Source of the DNA: Rotaria socialis
Lineage: Eukaryota > Rotifera > Eurotatoria > Philodinida > Philodinidae
Direction: 5' to 3'
Assembly: GCA_905331475.1 (NCBI GenBank)
Contig: CAJNYU010000835.1
Span: forward strand, 1-64,000
Length of the DNA stretch: 64,000 nt
Shown: one piece after another, positions 52,292 to 63,324 of the stretch
How the letters are laid out: every line of letters starts with the position of its first letter
How positions within the stretch are numbered: position 1 is the first letter of the stretch
The notes under the pieces: generated by a model
Seen by the model: only the letters and a program-made list of their open reading frames with translations
What the model was told of the DNA's origin: nothing
The model's database searches: none
Translations under genes and position numbers: made by a program

Positions 52292-54850
52292 GGTCAGTAA
52301 AATAAATGAAATGGTCAGTAAAAAAATAGGCAAATAATCAGTGTTAATATTATATGGTCAGTACTAAAACGGTCAGTAATTAATTAAGAAATGGTCAGTT
52401 TTTTATACATAAATATCAGTAACAAATTCAAATTTGGTGAGTAAATAATTCAAATTCGGTGAGTAAAAAGCTTAAATTTGATCAGTAAAATATGTGACTT
52501 TATCAGTAACAAAAATAAGTTTTATTGTCGTAAATATTATTTGATATAAGAAAGTGTACTTTTAAATAAAAAAACACAGAACAAATAAGAAATTCAAGAG
52601 AACATTAGGTAGAAATATAAAGAATGGAGTGGAAAAAAGAGGATGAATTCTAATTATTGTACAAGTAAAGCAGGTTTTGCTTTTGCTGGTCTACCTCTTT
52701 TTCTTTTTTCGCCGATGGGTACTGTTTTTGCTGCTGGTGGTGGTTTACAATACTTCAGGCGAATAGCCATACCAACGACGTGTTTGCAGATGTAATTCTT
52801 GAAAAAAATAGGACAGTTACATTTGGATTTTTTCCAAGTTGAATCATTCATTTCCATACACCAAATATCAAATGATTTTTGAAATTGATTGAAAGTAGAC
52901 CATTTTTTATTTTTATATTTATTTAAATTGGCTTGTGTAATTGATTGTATATCACGAGCTGGTATATAACATGTTTTTGAAGAATCATTGGAAATACAAA
53001 TAATATCTTTTGTTGATTTTGCCCATTGATACGACAAAGTCCATAATTCTAAAGAAATTGTTGGTTCAGTAGCAAATATTTTTGCATTGATTGATTTAAT
53101 ATCTCGTTCATTTGACCAATTATTGACAATGTTACAACCTATTATCAAAAATCTTGATAGAACGTGGCGTTCTCTAAAAGTTCCATCATCTTTGATTGTT
53201 TTATTGGTTGCTTCCAAGGCATTGTTTGTACTTGGTGCATACAACTGTATACCTTCATACCAACCATCATTTGATTTGATCCATTCATTATCAAAATAAT
53301 TCAAAAAATCCAATATTGACTGATTGGTTTGTTTGTTGTTCATGTTCCATTTCTTTTTAAATAATGTATATGCCAATTTGAATACTTCAGTAGAATTGGA
53401 TAAATGCAGCATTTCAATGTCATCTATTATTTCTTTTCCGATAAGTTTATCATTTATATGGCATACACGATTATCAATCTTTCGTTTCATATGTGCCCAG
53501 CACATTATTTGATTATATTCATTATTAAATACATTTCGAAAGCCATTTTTTATTGCATCTGCAGCATCGGATATCAATGCTGTTGGTTTTAATAAATCTT
53601 TATTTAATTTTTCCATACCAATTTGTATACCATTAAATATAAATTCGAAGTCTTTTGTTTTTTCATTGGAACATATAGCTAAACCAAATGGATGAAACTT
53701 CTTATTCAAATCAGTTGTACCAACAATTAATACAGGAAAACCTTGCCAGACTAATTTATATGTTGCATCAGCATTTATATGTGATGATATTGATGCAATA
53801 TTGAGCAAACATACAGATGATATAAATACACGAAATTTATTACCACTATCTTCCTCTGTATCTTCATCATCATATTCTTGTTCATCATAAATTATTTTGT
53901 ATGATACAACAAAAGCTTTATTTTCATCAATTGGAATATCTCCATTGTCTTCGCACCATTTTTCTAATTCACCTAAGCTTATTTTATATGAACCATATTT
54001 CTTTTTTTTATAATGAATAAGATAATTGTTCAATTGTGTGTATGTTGGTGTCTTTATTTTTCTTGCTTCAAGTGCTCGAATAATTTGTTTGGGCTTTATA
54101 ACACCATCATTATACAATTCTTCTATAATCTTTTTAACATTTCCATCAATACCACGACCTTTGTGATCATAATGATCGTGTTCAGCTTCAGTTTTGTAGC
54201 AAGTAACTTTGTCACTGTCTGCATGATACAGCAGACACATGCTGGCACTACATTGGGGACCACGACGCTTCACTTTGTTACATCGATAATAAACTTTTCT
54301 TCCATTTTCTGTATAATTTGTATAATGTTTTGACCACTGATTTTCAATTAATGCTTCTGTTTCACTAGGTTTATCAAACGTAGATTCTTTAACCCAAAAT
54401 TTAGATTTTTTTCTTTGTTCATTTATATCATGGTTTTCTTTTATAATCTCTTCGTCAGATGTTTCACTTTCATATTGGGCAACTTGTATCACTTCCATCT
54501 GTTTTACTCGTTGACACTCAGCTGATTGTGAAAGAAAGGGTAGAAACAAAGAGTACATATATATATATATGTTGTAGCAGTCAGCTGGACGACATAGTAG
54601 AACGACCGAAAGAAAGAAAAAAAGTGAATCACACTATCACACATTGTGATTTTTATACTTACCCTTTTATTTAATTTACTGCTCTTTAAATGTATTAAGA
54701 CACTTATTTATTTTAATAACTGACCATTTAAATAATTTACTGCTCATTCATTCAATTTATTGTCCATTCATTTATTTTACTGGTCATTCATTTATTTTAC
54801 TGATTTTATAATTATTTTGCTTACTGACCATTTCATTTATTCTACTGACC
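52292..54850 (-). mobile_element. Autonomous-looking MULE with GGTCAGTA-repeat termini
   Basis: The outer ends are GGTCAGTAAAATAAATGAAA at 52292 and, inverted on the right, GGTCAGTAGAATAAATGAAA ending at 54850. Both ends carry further spaced copies of GGTCAGTA or TGGTCAGT (at least six on the left between 52292 and 52500; GGTCAGT, GGACAAT and GAGCAGT variants on the right between 54715 and 54850). The inside holds one uninterrupted transposase gene. The ~2.56-kb unit looks whole. A target duplication could not be confirmed from the flanks. Confidence 0.75.
52654..54558 (-). CDS. MULE transposase (intact, 634 codons)
   Basis: No stops or shifts. Met21 (codon at 54496-54498, MEVIQVAQYE) is the likelier start, because the preceding codons run up into a TATATATATATATG stretch that could be the promoter. 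Domains: an N-terminal FLYWCH/WRKY-GCM1-like zinc fold at ~52-132 (FWVKESTFD ... YYRCNKVKRRG.QC ... EAEHDHYDH). The MULE catalytic core has NADATYKLVWQGFPV (Asp264), ALISDAADAIKNGF (Asp331), MCWAHMKRKI (C353/H356 of the C2H insertion) and NNALEATNK (Glu449). A SWIM finger follows at 580-593 (KCNCP...ICKHVVG: C-x-C, C-x-H), then an AT-hook, KRKRGRPAKAK. All catalytic residues are present, so this enzyme could be active. Confidence 0.9.
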   Translation of the reverse strand: MYSLFLPFLSQSAECQRVKQMEVIQVAQYESETSDEEIIKENHDINEQRKKSKFWVKESTFDKPSETEALIENQWSKHYTNYTENGRKVYYRCNKVKRRGPQCSASMCLLYHADSDKVTCYKTEAEHDHYDHKGRGIDGNVKKIIEELYNDGVIKPKQIIRALEARKIKTPTYTQLNNYLIHYKKKKYGSYKISLGELEKWCEDNGDIPIDENKAFVVSYKIIYDEQEYDDEDTEEDSGNKFRVFISSVCLLNIASISSHINADATYKLVWQGFPVLIVGTTDLNKKFHPFGLAICSNEKTKDFEFIFNGIQIGMEKLNKDLLKPTALISDAADAIKNGFRNVFNNEYNQIMCWAHMKRKIDNRVCHINDKLIGKEIIDDIEMLHLSNSTEVFKLAYTLFKKKWNMNNKQTNQSILDFLNYFDNEWIKSNDGWYEGIQLYAPSTNNALEATNKTIKDDGTFRERHVLSRFLIIGCNIVNNWSNERDIKSINAKIFATEPTISLELWTLSYQWAKSTKDIICISNDSSKTCYIPARDIQSITQANLNKYKNKKWSTFNQFQKSFDIWCMEMNDSTWKKSKCNCPIFFKNYICKHVVGMAIRLKYCKPPPAAKTVPIGEKRKRGRPAKAKPALLVQ

Positions 54851-55324
54851 ACTAAAATGATAGCCATTTTGTATTGACATCGGTTAAATTGTTCATAACA
54901 TAAGTGCTTTTCTCTCTAATGGATAGAACTGGTTTGTTTATATTTTGCTTTTCTTAGACCAAGAAATGTCAAAAAATACATCAATAATTTATTTTCTACC
55001 TACGAGACCATTGTTTTTATTCGATTATATATCAACATACTCTTCTTAACTATATGAATTTCGCTCAAAATCAAACTAAACTAGAGATGTACAGTTCTGG
55101 TTTGATAACTATCATGGGAGCATTGAAACATAACGCTACAAAAAAAGGACATTTTGATAGAATTTATGTCTCAAGGGCACAGTGAATCCGACTGTCAATA
55201 TAATTAGGACATAAACCGAAAGTAAGACCGGTTCGAATAACTATGAATCAAACCCTATGCATCTCTGTTTTTGATTTCATAATAAATTACTCATTTTTAT
55301 TAAAAAGTTTAATCTGTCATTTTT
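54559..55324. other. MULE 5' terminal region, then plain DNA
   Basis: Up to 54850 this is the MULE's right terminal repeat region. Beyond it is AT-rich spacer without a gene. Confidence 0.5.
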
Positions 55325-55730
55325 TCAATTCAATTTTTAATTGTTCATTTTCTTGTTGACATGCTTGTAATGTTTGTTTAACTTGTATAAACTTTTTAAA
55401 TTATTATTTGCTTGTTTCTCTCGATTATGTTGTTCTTCTTGAAGAACTTTTTCTTGTAATTGTTGTCGAAGATAAATAATATTATCTGTTAGTTCTTTAT
55501 TATCAACATTTAATTCTTCGTTTTTATTCGCTTGAATATCAAATTTTTCTTTTAATGATTCAAATTGTTTTTCAATTGTATTTAAATATGTTTGTATATT
55601 TTTAGAGTCAATTTTTAATGACGATAGATTTTGTTCTGATGTCTCATATGCTCGTTGTAATTCTTCTAATTGAGATTCAACTTCAGTACATGTTTGTTCT
55701 GATGCAGTTATAATGTCATATATATGAATT
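55325..55730 (-). pseudogene. Coiled-coil protein fragment
   Basis: On the minus strand the reading DIITASEQTCTEVESQLEEL, then QRAYETSEQNLSSLKIDSKN, then IEKQFESLKEKFDIQ, then LTDNIIYLRQQLQEKVLQEE shows heptad-spaced Leu/Ile typical of long coiled coils (myosin- or golgin-like rods). No start is visible. It loses frame near the 3' end (about 55395), and an acidic Asp/Glu-run frame lies upstream near 55770-55830. The parent gene is not identifiable. Confidence 0.45.
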
Positions 55731-56910
55731 TATCGATCATTGAATAGCATCTTTTTATTTAACTTCATGTTCATAATTATCATTTTCATCATCATCATTA
55801 TTTTCAATAGATGATTCTGCTGCTTCTTTGATACTTATTCTTTCTTTTTTTTAAATTCGTTCTTGTAAATCTAAGTAAAAAATGAAATTCATATCAAACA
55901 TTTTAATGCTTGTTGCAATAGTTCGAACAGTATATCAAATTTATTAGTTTGTAATGCTTTCAATGGATATATTGAACTGTCACTATGTCACACTTAGTAT
56001 TTGAAGCATATTGATTATAGCACAGAAAAACATTAAGAGACTTTATTATTTATGTTAACATGAGAGCATAAGTCGTACATACATAGTATAAATGTCGATG
56101 CACCTCATGATATAGCTGCTCAATCTTCTTTTGAGATAATTGCTGAATCATCCAGCTAAAATTCAAAAACAAAGATCGATTTACAAATTAAATTTAAAAT
56201 TTTTATAGCTTCATGCATCAATCCATGTAATGACTGCATTTGAAAATCATAAGTCATCGACTTCATCTGATATGATTATCTAGGAAAATATTAAGAAAAA
56301 AAAACGGAAGAACATTAAACACTGTCCATTGTATTGTCATCTGAATCTAAATTAGGAAAATGAAAGCGAAAAAATATAATAAAATAAAATAGTGCATCTA
56401 CCAGATATCTTTACAAACGCCGGCAACCTTTATGTTTAGGAATATTTTTTAAACGCTTGCCCTCAATCTTTTGTTGTTATACATGTAAGCAAAATATCAA
56501 ATACTTCAATTAGAAGAAAAACTTTTAAATAAAAAAATTACTTTTTGTTTATCTTATTCAAATTAAATGATTGAAGTAGTTTCAAGTATACAAGTATTAT
56601 TCACCAATATTACATTATTTTTAGCCTTTTTTCTATTTCATATGTAACATGATATATATTATTTAAAGAAAAAAAAATACAATATTATACAGTCGATGAA
56701 GAATGTCTATTGCCAGATATTATGAGATTGAATTGCCTTGGTGTTGTATCAATTTATTCATCATTCTAAAAATAAATATTAAAATATAATATTTTGAATG
56801 TTTTCTCTTGCGCGATTATATTTTTTCAATAATCATTATCATACTATTTTTCAATCTTATAACATCGCATGTTTTACGATCCAAAAAGAAATATAAATTG
56901 GTTCAATATG
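55731..56910. other. No clear gene
   Basis: Very AT-rich. A stretch at 55755-55860 codes on the minus strand for a short Asp/Glu-rich tract, perhaps an exon of the coiled-coil gene. The rest is empty as far as I can tell. Confidence 0.35.
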
Positions 56911-58997
56911 TCAAAGATCTTTCTGGTAAAACAATTGAGTTAATTTCGAAATTTTAATATCGACTGGAATTTTATTTATTCTAAACATATCCTCAAGTAA
57001 TTTTTCATCTAATATTTTATTTTTTGAAAACGGCAACCCTCTATTCTTTGTTTTTAATTGCAAACTCGCGAACGAATTAGAGCAAATTGAAAATGAATAT
57101 TTTCTATATTCATTTTTCAATTTTGTTGTCTTGCTAATTGAGTTAAAGAGATACGCGAAATGAAATATTTCACTTACATCAATTGACAAATTGAATATCT
57201 GTTGGTATAAATTTAGTTGAATGAAATGTTTGATCAGTTATATAAAGAATAAAACTCATTGCAAGTTCATTAGTACTTTCCGAATAACTTTCAATGGATT
57301 TTTTATAAAGCTAAAAAATACATTTTCATCAAGGTCACCAATTTTATAGATTCTCACAGCAAAATGAGCATGAGTTCCATTTGTTAATTCTAGTTTCTTC
57401 TCCACGGAAAATTGTTTTTCCCAATCAAATGAAATGAATTCATTTATTTCGCCATTACTATCATTTCTGCAAACAAAAACAATTAAACAAAACAATTATT
57501 TATCTAAAATAAACAAATCTTTACTTATCAACAGAAATAAATATTGTAGGAGTTGATTGTGCATAAATTAAATCAATAGGTAGATCATATTCTTCATTCA
57601 AATTAATTTTTGAGATTCGATGATATTGCTTTATGTCATTTGGATTAATACTTGAAATAACTAATGGAATAGCTGTGTTATTGCAAACTTTAATAATTGA
57701 ACATAGAATAACAAATCGATGATTATTTCTTATTTCATAATCACAGGCGATTTGAACAGGCCAATTAGGTATTGATGATGGGCCTAAATCATAAAGTTGT
57801 TTGTGTGGTGGAGTTACATGTACAGTTTTAATAAAATCTCCAATCTAAAAACTAAAGTTGAATCAAAAATGTTTTTCTTTCCTTGTGTTATATTACTTTA
57901 ATAGTAAATTCATGTCGTGTTTGAAAATCTTGTTCTTCAGAGAATGTAAGTGTAGCTGATTCATGTTCATTGGATATAAGTAATGGAAGGCATTCATTAT
58001 CGTTCAAAATAACATCAAGTAATAGCGTATTTTCAGAAAACTACCCAAAAAGTGAACATAATTTTGAAAAAAAAGACAAAAATCAACTTACTTCAAGTCC
58101 ATGTAAATGAGTGAAAGATATATCTTGTCCTGTCCTGTTGAATAAAATTAACGTTGATTTACCAGAATAATTCTAAATAAAAAAAAGATATAATCGAAGC
58201 AAAAGCTTTTTGATTCTCACTATTGTTGACCAGCATTGATCTATATCTTCAACAATATTGCAAGATGGTGTTGAATCATTTAGCCACTGTTCAATACGCA
58301 TAGATTTATCTAAATCGTCTTTTCCAAATGACTCCACTATAACACGACTCGTAGGTAATGATGAACCGGTTGTTTCACTATCTTTATTATCTTCATAAAT
58401 AACATTGTGAACCATTTGATTTTGGGAATTTCGAATTTTATTTGCTTTTTCTTCTCTTGATAATGCATAGATGACATCACTGATGTATAACATTTCATCG
58501 ACTGTAAAAAAATCTGGTATAGGATTCGGCCATTCAGCTTCTATAGGAACTGATATTGGCTTTAAAACGATAAAACTGTTGCTTGGTTTTGAGCCATCGT
58601 TCGATGAACCTGAAAATGCTTCAATATTGACACTACGCCGTCCAGCAACAGGTTCAGTCGGGTGAATTGATAAAAGATTTTTTAATAAATATTCTCTTGA
58701 AAGTTCTGGTAAAACAATTTCATCTTTTACATTTTCAGAGGCCGGGTCTTGGCCGTCAAATTGAGTCATTGGTAAAATTGTTACTGATGCTGTTTCTACG
58801 TCTAAAATAAGACATCGGCGTTTGCGAAATCTTTTCCGTTTTTCTTTTGTCGTGTTTAATGGTAACGAAGAAGATGCTGAACAGCCAACTGATGATGCAG
58901 AGGATGCAAATGATGAAGATGATTTTTTTGTGTCAAGTCCAAATGCTTGACGCACGCTGCATCGAAGTAAATAAATTCGTCCAATTATTGGATTCAT
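56911..58997 (-). pseudogene. VPS13-like gene segment (adaptor-binding region), incomplete
   Basis: Minus-strand exons from right to left. (1) 58997-58173: MNPIIGRIYLLRCSVRQAFG, a Ser-rich linker, then PNPIPDFFTVDEMLY. (2) About 58172-58085: STLILFNRTGQDISFTHLHG. (3) About 58037-57897: LLLDVILNDNECLPLLISNE and EEQDFQTRHEFTIK. (4) About 57843-57525: KTVHVTPPHKQLYDLG, then VCNNTAIPLVISSIN and YDLPIDLIYAQSTPTIFISV. (5) About 57470-57290: NEFISFDWEKQFSVEKKLEL. Strand-rich repeats with LxNxTxxPL and (E)xxxxPLxxxxxxxIFI are typical of the VPS13 adaptor-binding (SHR-BD) region of bridge-like lipid-transfer proteins. The frame is lost after about 57290, and both ends of the very long parent gene are missing. 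I read it as a fragment. Confidence 0.5.
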
Positions 58998-59198
58998 AAT
59001 AAATCGTTGTGAATCTACGAGAATAGAAACGATGTTAAAAGATTTGGCAAGAAGTCAGATTCAAGTCCACTATTCTATGAGTAAAAATCAGAGATGTCAT
59101 AATATCCTAACACTGGGTATCGTCGACATACCAGTCACGATATCCATTCAAGTGGATATCTAAAATGCATACTAAAATGAATACCCATGTTCCTCATA
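58998..59198. other. Spacer upstream of the VPS13-like segment
   Basis: Contains a TCTCGTAG acceptor-like site (about 59014 on the minus strand) that would open the first exon kept here. No upstream exon is found before the tandem repeat. Confidence 0.3.
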
Positions 59199-59372
59199 GC
59201 TGAGGAATTTGAGTGCATTTGGTGTAATGGGAATGGGTATCCATTTTTATATATCCCCAGAGCTGAGGAATTTGAGTGCATTTGGTGTAACGAGAATGGG
59301 TATCCATTTTTATATATCCTCAGAGCTGAGGAATTTGAGTGCATTTGGTGTAACGAGAATGGGTATCGGAAA
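59199..59372. repeat. 63-bp tandem repeat, three copies
   Basis: GCTGAGGAATTTGAGTGCAT begins at 59199, 59262 and 59325. Copies 2 and 3 are nearly identical over 63 bp, including GAGAATGGGTATC. Both strands are open through it only because 63 is a multiple of three. Confidence 0.85.
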
Positions 59373-59526
59373 TTTTCCTACTGTCAGGTCCTACTTCAAA
59401 CAAATTAATATAAGCCACAATTCAAATAACATGCATGTGACGATCCACAACAACACCAACTACACAGCATGCTACAGTTTCAACCCAAGTCCCGTGAGTG
59501 ATTTTGATGAAAGTCGTAATAAATTG

Positions 59527-62500
59527 CTATGAGGTAAAAATGAAGTTCTTCAACGGACATTNTTTATGGAATAATCGCTTGTATTTTCGTCTACGTTTTT
59601 GCTTACGAGTACTATTTAATAACTGTGTAAACGATAAAACTTGTTTGAAAGACATTAGATCTTGATCATTTTCATCGTCGACTAGTGCCTCTTGTACTTC
59701 AATGCATCGCTTTAGATATTCTATACCATAATTCATATTATTCATTTGAAAATAAACTTGACTAATCTGATAAAGTGTAGATACTAAATTAGGACTATCA
59801 TTATTATCGGCAATTATCAAACTTTTTTTGTAATATGATAAAGCTGTTTGAAAATCTTGTTTATCATACAACACGTTTGCTATAGTACCAAGTATGTTTT
59901 CTAGTTTAGAATCATTCTCTGTTGATTTCAATTTGTCATACAATTCTAGAGCTATTAACAAATGCTTCAATGAAATTTCTAAATCTGGTTTCTCATAATA
60001 AATTTTTCCAATGAATTCGTGTATTGTAGCAAGTTCTATACTGTCTCCAGATTGTTTTAGTATTTCGAAAGCCTCTATAAGGTGTTCGAGTGCTTCATCA
60101 TAATTGTGTTTCTTGAACAACGACTTTCCAATACAGCTAATAATAGCACCAATGAGAGCATTATTACTTGGATCAGTTTTCTTTTTGATTTTTAATGCTT
60201 CCGAGTAATGTAACAGACTGTCATTATAATTGTTTTGATCTAAACAGATTGCACCCATATTGATCAAAACATTCGCTAATTCATCTTCCTCTGAGTTATC
60301 TCGCCTTAAAATTTCTACGCACTTCTCATAACACTGTAATGCATTCGTTTTGTCATGTTTTAGTAAATAAGCATGACCAAGTTGAGTGTTGCATCTTACA
60401 ATATTCGAGTCATTAGATGATAATGTAAGTGCATTGCTTGAATGAAAGACAGCTTGTTCATATTGCCCAAGTTTGAGATGAATCTGACCCAATATTGTTT
60501 GTGATTGTTGATCATCAAATATATCAATCTTTGAAGACACTATATTCAGAGCTTCTTGATATTTTTCTTGCTTATAGTACAAGTAAAACATTTTTTTTCG
60601 AATACGATCACTATCAAAATCATCTGATGTGATCTCTTGTTCACATGATAGACGTAATTTGCCTGAATAAAGCGATGCTTTAATAGATTCACCTGTTTCA
60701 TTACAGAGATGGATAATATGTTCCAAAATACTCTTGATTTTAGGGTGTTTCGATGATAATATTTTACTTAGAACATTGTAACTCTCTGTTGCATAATCCA
60801 AAGCTTTCAAGTAGTCACCTTCTATTTGATAAATTGAAGAAATATCATTTAAACATGCTGCAGCATCTAAATGTTCAAAGGACTGAAATTTAGCGCACAT
60901 TTCCAATGATTGGTTGTAATATTTTAAAGCGTCTTTATATTTCTTATCGTTAAAGAACGCCTTTCCAATATCTCTTAACACCGAAGGAACATGTGGGTGC
61001 TCCCCAGAATAAAGTTCTTTGAAAGTTTCTAGAATAGAAAAGAGATCCGTTAATGTTTTCACTTCTTCTTTTGTTTCGCCCGCATCATTCGAGTTCACAT
61101 ATTTTACGATATGCCAGCCATCTTGTTGTGCTTTTTCAAAAGTAGTTAACGACTGTTCATAGTATCGAATAGCGTCACATATATTATCTGTTTTTTCATA
61201 ATTTTCTGCAATATTCTCATGAATTCGTACATACAATATATGTTGTGTATTAGATAATTCAAATTCATTATAGTTTTCTAAACATTGTAAAAACCATTTT
61301 AATGACTCGTCATATTGATGCCTCGACATGTGGAGAAGGCCAATATTATTCATACATTCAGTTATTAACCGATGCTTAGAGGGGTAGATTTTCTTCAACA
61401 TATTCAATGCACTTGTGTATGATTCGATGGCTAAATCATATTTACTTTGTAGTCTGTATATGTTACCGATATTCAGTAGTAAACCTGCTCTATCTGGGTG
61501 ATTTTCAGGCAATGTTTTAGAAAACATGTCATTTGCTTGATAAAATTTTTTTAAAGCTTCATTATAAGAACCATGTTGTTGATAAATAAGTCCAATGTTT
61601 TGTAGGCAATTTCCTATTTGTGGACTACTACCATCAGGTATACTTGTTTCATATGCATGCAAAGCTTTTTCATAATGAATCAGTGCTTCATCAGGATTAT
61701 TTGTATCGAAATGAATGTTAGCAATAGCGACTGAAACTCTAGCCATTTCATTTAGGATATTTTGAGCTGCATCAGTATCGAATAACCCTTCAGATACAGA
61801 TGCCATTGGCAACAAGATGTCCCTATATCTATTGTATGCACTTTGTAAATAATACAATGCCTGATCGTATTCACCTTTAAGACAGTGAACCATACCAAGA
61901 CTATAGCGTCGTTGAGGTGTATCTTCCGTCAATAGAAGATTCTCAAAGTATTTCTCTGCCTTTTGATATTCGCCCATATCGTATAGAAATTCACCGAAAA
62001 TAATATTGGTATCAAATCCTTCCATATCTTGCCGTTTGAAAAGTATATAATCGTTTAATATTTTTTTTCCATCGTTTGATGCGGTCATCGATAGAGTCCA
62101 TTTCGACGGTTTTTGTGTATCATCTTCTGTAATAGAATCAATCTCAAATATACTACCTAAATCAAACAATACTTCTAATTCGTCTGGCATCATACTATCA
62201 GCAGCAATGTCGGCAACGATTATTTTGTCTTCATTGACATCTATATTAATAATAAAGAGAACGGGTTCAGTTATGTCCGTTGGTGATGGACAGGGTTGAT
62301 CCCAGCCAGCATAAAATTTTGCTACATCAAGAGAGCGAGTCGCCGACAGAAAACCGTTAGTTGAAATTAAATTTTTTACATTCATTTTTAATTTTAATAC
62401 TTGGTCGCGATCTAGTCGCAATCCACGATACAATGTGACACTTGGCATTTCTAATTCAATGTGAACTTGCCTGAATTGTTCATACCTATTCTTTAAGTCT

Positions 62501-63324
62501 AAACACAGATCTTCGATGTAATAGCGTAGTGTATATAATGCATCAATATCCTCAGTTCTCAAAGCTTGATTAATTAATTTATAAATAAACATATCCTTAG
62601 TATACCATTTAACAGCATCTGACGATTGATATTGTGTTTCAAATTCGTCAACGTGTTTTAATTCATTTGCACTGCCCCGATAGTAATCACGAAATTTTTC
62701 TATCATTCTTATCTTCCAATCATCTGTTCTGGAAATTTTCCATAGAGTATCTTTTAATAATTGATGCCATAAAAATCGAATTGAATCAAGAGATAAATTA
62801 CGCATCGAATGTTGTTTTTGATTGAATAATGTAAATGCAGCAAAATGTCTTCTTACATGATCCAATGTTTTTCGGATATTATAACATAATTCACTTTGTG
62901 TGTTAAATATACCAACAATTTTAGAGGGATGTTGATCTGTGAGTATTGTTTCATACGTTTGCTTCTCAAGACAAAATATAAATATTGAATCAATATGCTT
63001 GAGAGAATGAAGTTTTTGAAAAATCGTAGCACTTGTTGCTTCCGCGCCGGATATAACGAGAAAGAATGTGTCTTTTAAGTTGCTTTCAAGAAATTTCATC
63101 AAGCCATCAAAATCAGAATGAAAGGTAGCGTTATTATTGATTTCTTGCAGCATTCGCTTTGTTTCACATACATCCTCATCGTCTTGTAAACATGTATTTT
63201 TATCGAACCATAATAAAGAAATATTAACATCATTAGACACAGTATTATTCTTGTTATATGCTTCCGTTTTGTTCCAGTGCGGAATATTAATGCGTAATGT
63301 TTTCAAAGACGTCGAAGCACACAT
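59527..63324 (-). CDS. ADP-ribosyltransferase-TPR fusion protein, 1265 residues
   Basis: One uninterrupted frame from ATG at 63324. Residues ~33-165 form an N-terminal alpha/beta domain common to bdelloid ART proteins (NISLLWFDKNTCLQDDEDVC ... LVISGAEATSATIFQKLHSL). Residues ~200-435 are an R-S-E class ART: SVTLYRGLRLDRDQ (Arg300), STNGFLSATRSLDVAKFYAG (Ser327/Thr329) and DELEVLFDLG, with ExE at 382/384, predicting NAD+-dependent arginine mono-ADP-ribosylation. From ~440 to ~1235 come about 18 TPR motifs of the 42-residue kinesin-light-chain spacing (GNIYRLQSKYDLAIESYTSA-like), a large peptide-binding superhelix. The end is basic (RKQKRRRKYKRLF). One unresolved base (N at 59562) lies 36 bp before the stop, so the last ~12 residues are unsure. 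Intronless. Intracellular, no signal peptide. Confidence 0.9.
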   Translation of the reverse strand: MCASTSLKTLRINIPHWNKTEAYNKNNTVSNDVNISLLWFDKNTCLQDDEDVCETKRMLQEINNNATFHSDFDGLMKFLESNLKDTFFLVISGAEATSATIFQKLHSLKHIDSIFIFCLEKQTYETILTDQHPSKIVGIFNTQSELCYNIRKTLDHVRRHFAAFTLFNQKQHSMRNLSLDSIRFLWHQLLKDTLWKISRTDDWKIRMIEKFRDYYRGSANELKHVDEFETQYQSSDAVKWYTKDMFIYKLINQALRTEDIDALYTLRYYIEDLCLDLKNRYEQFRQVHIELEMPSVTLYRGLRLDRDQVLKLKMNVKNLISTNGFLSATRSLDVAKFYAGWDQPCPSPTDITEPVLFIINIDVNEDKIIVADIAADSMMPDELEVLFDLGSIFEIDSITEDDTQKPSKWTLSMTASNDGKKILNDYILFKRQDMEGFDTNIIFGEFLYDMGEYQKAEKYFENLLLTEDTPQRRYSLGMVHCLKGEYDQALYYLQSAYNRYRDILLPMASVSEGLFDTDAAQNILNEMARVSVAIANIHFDTNNPDEALIHYEKALHAYETSIPDGSSPQIGNCLQNIGLIYQQHGSYNEALKKFYQANDMFSKTLPENHPDRAGLLLNIGNIYRLQSKYDLAIESYTSALNMLKKIYPSKHRLITECMNNIGLLHMSRHQYDESLKWFLQCLENYNEFELSNTQHILYVRIHENIAENYEKTDNICDAIRYYEQSLTTFEKAQQDGWHIVKYVNSNDAGETKEEVKTLTDLFSILETFKELYSGEHPHVPSVLRDIGKAFFNDKKYKDALKYYNQSLEMCAKFQSFEHLDAAACLNDISSIYQIEGDYLKALDYATESYNVLSKILSSKHPKIKSILEHIIHLCNETGESIKASLYSGKLRLSCEQEITSDDFDSDRIRKKMFYLYYKQEKYQEALNIVSSKIDIFDDQQSQTILGQIHLKLGQYEQAVFHSSNALTLSSNDSNIVRCNTQLGHAYLLKHDKTNALQCYEKCVEILRRDNSEEDELANVLINMGAICLDQNNYNDSLLHYSEALKIKKKTDPSNNALIGAIISCIGKSLFKKHNYDEALEHLIEAFEILKQSGDSIELATIHEFIGKIYYEKPDLEISLKHLLIALELYDKLKSTENDSKLENILGTIANVLYDKQDFQTALSYYKKSLIIADNNDSPNLVSTLYQISQVYFQMNNMNYGIEYLKRCIEVQEALVDDENDQDLMSFKQVLSFTQLLNSTRKQKRRRKYKRLFHKXCPLKNFIFTS

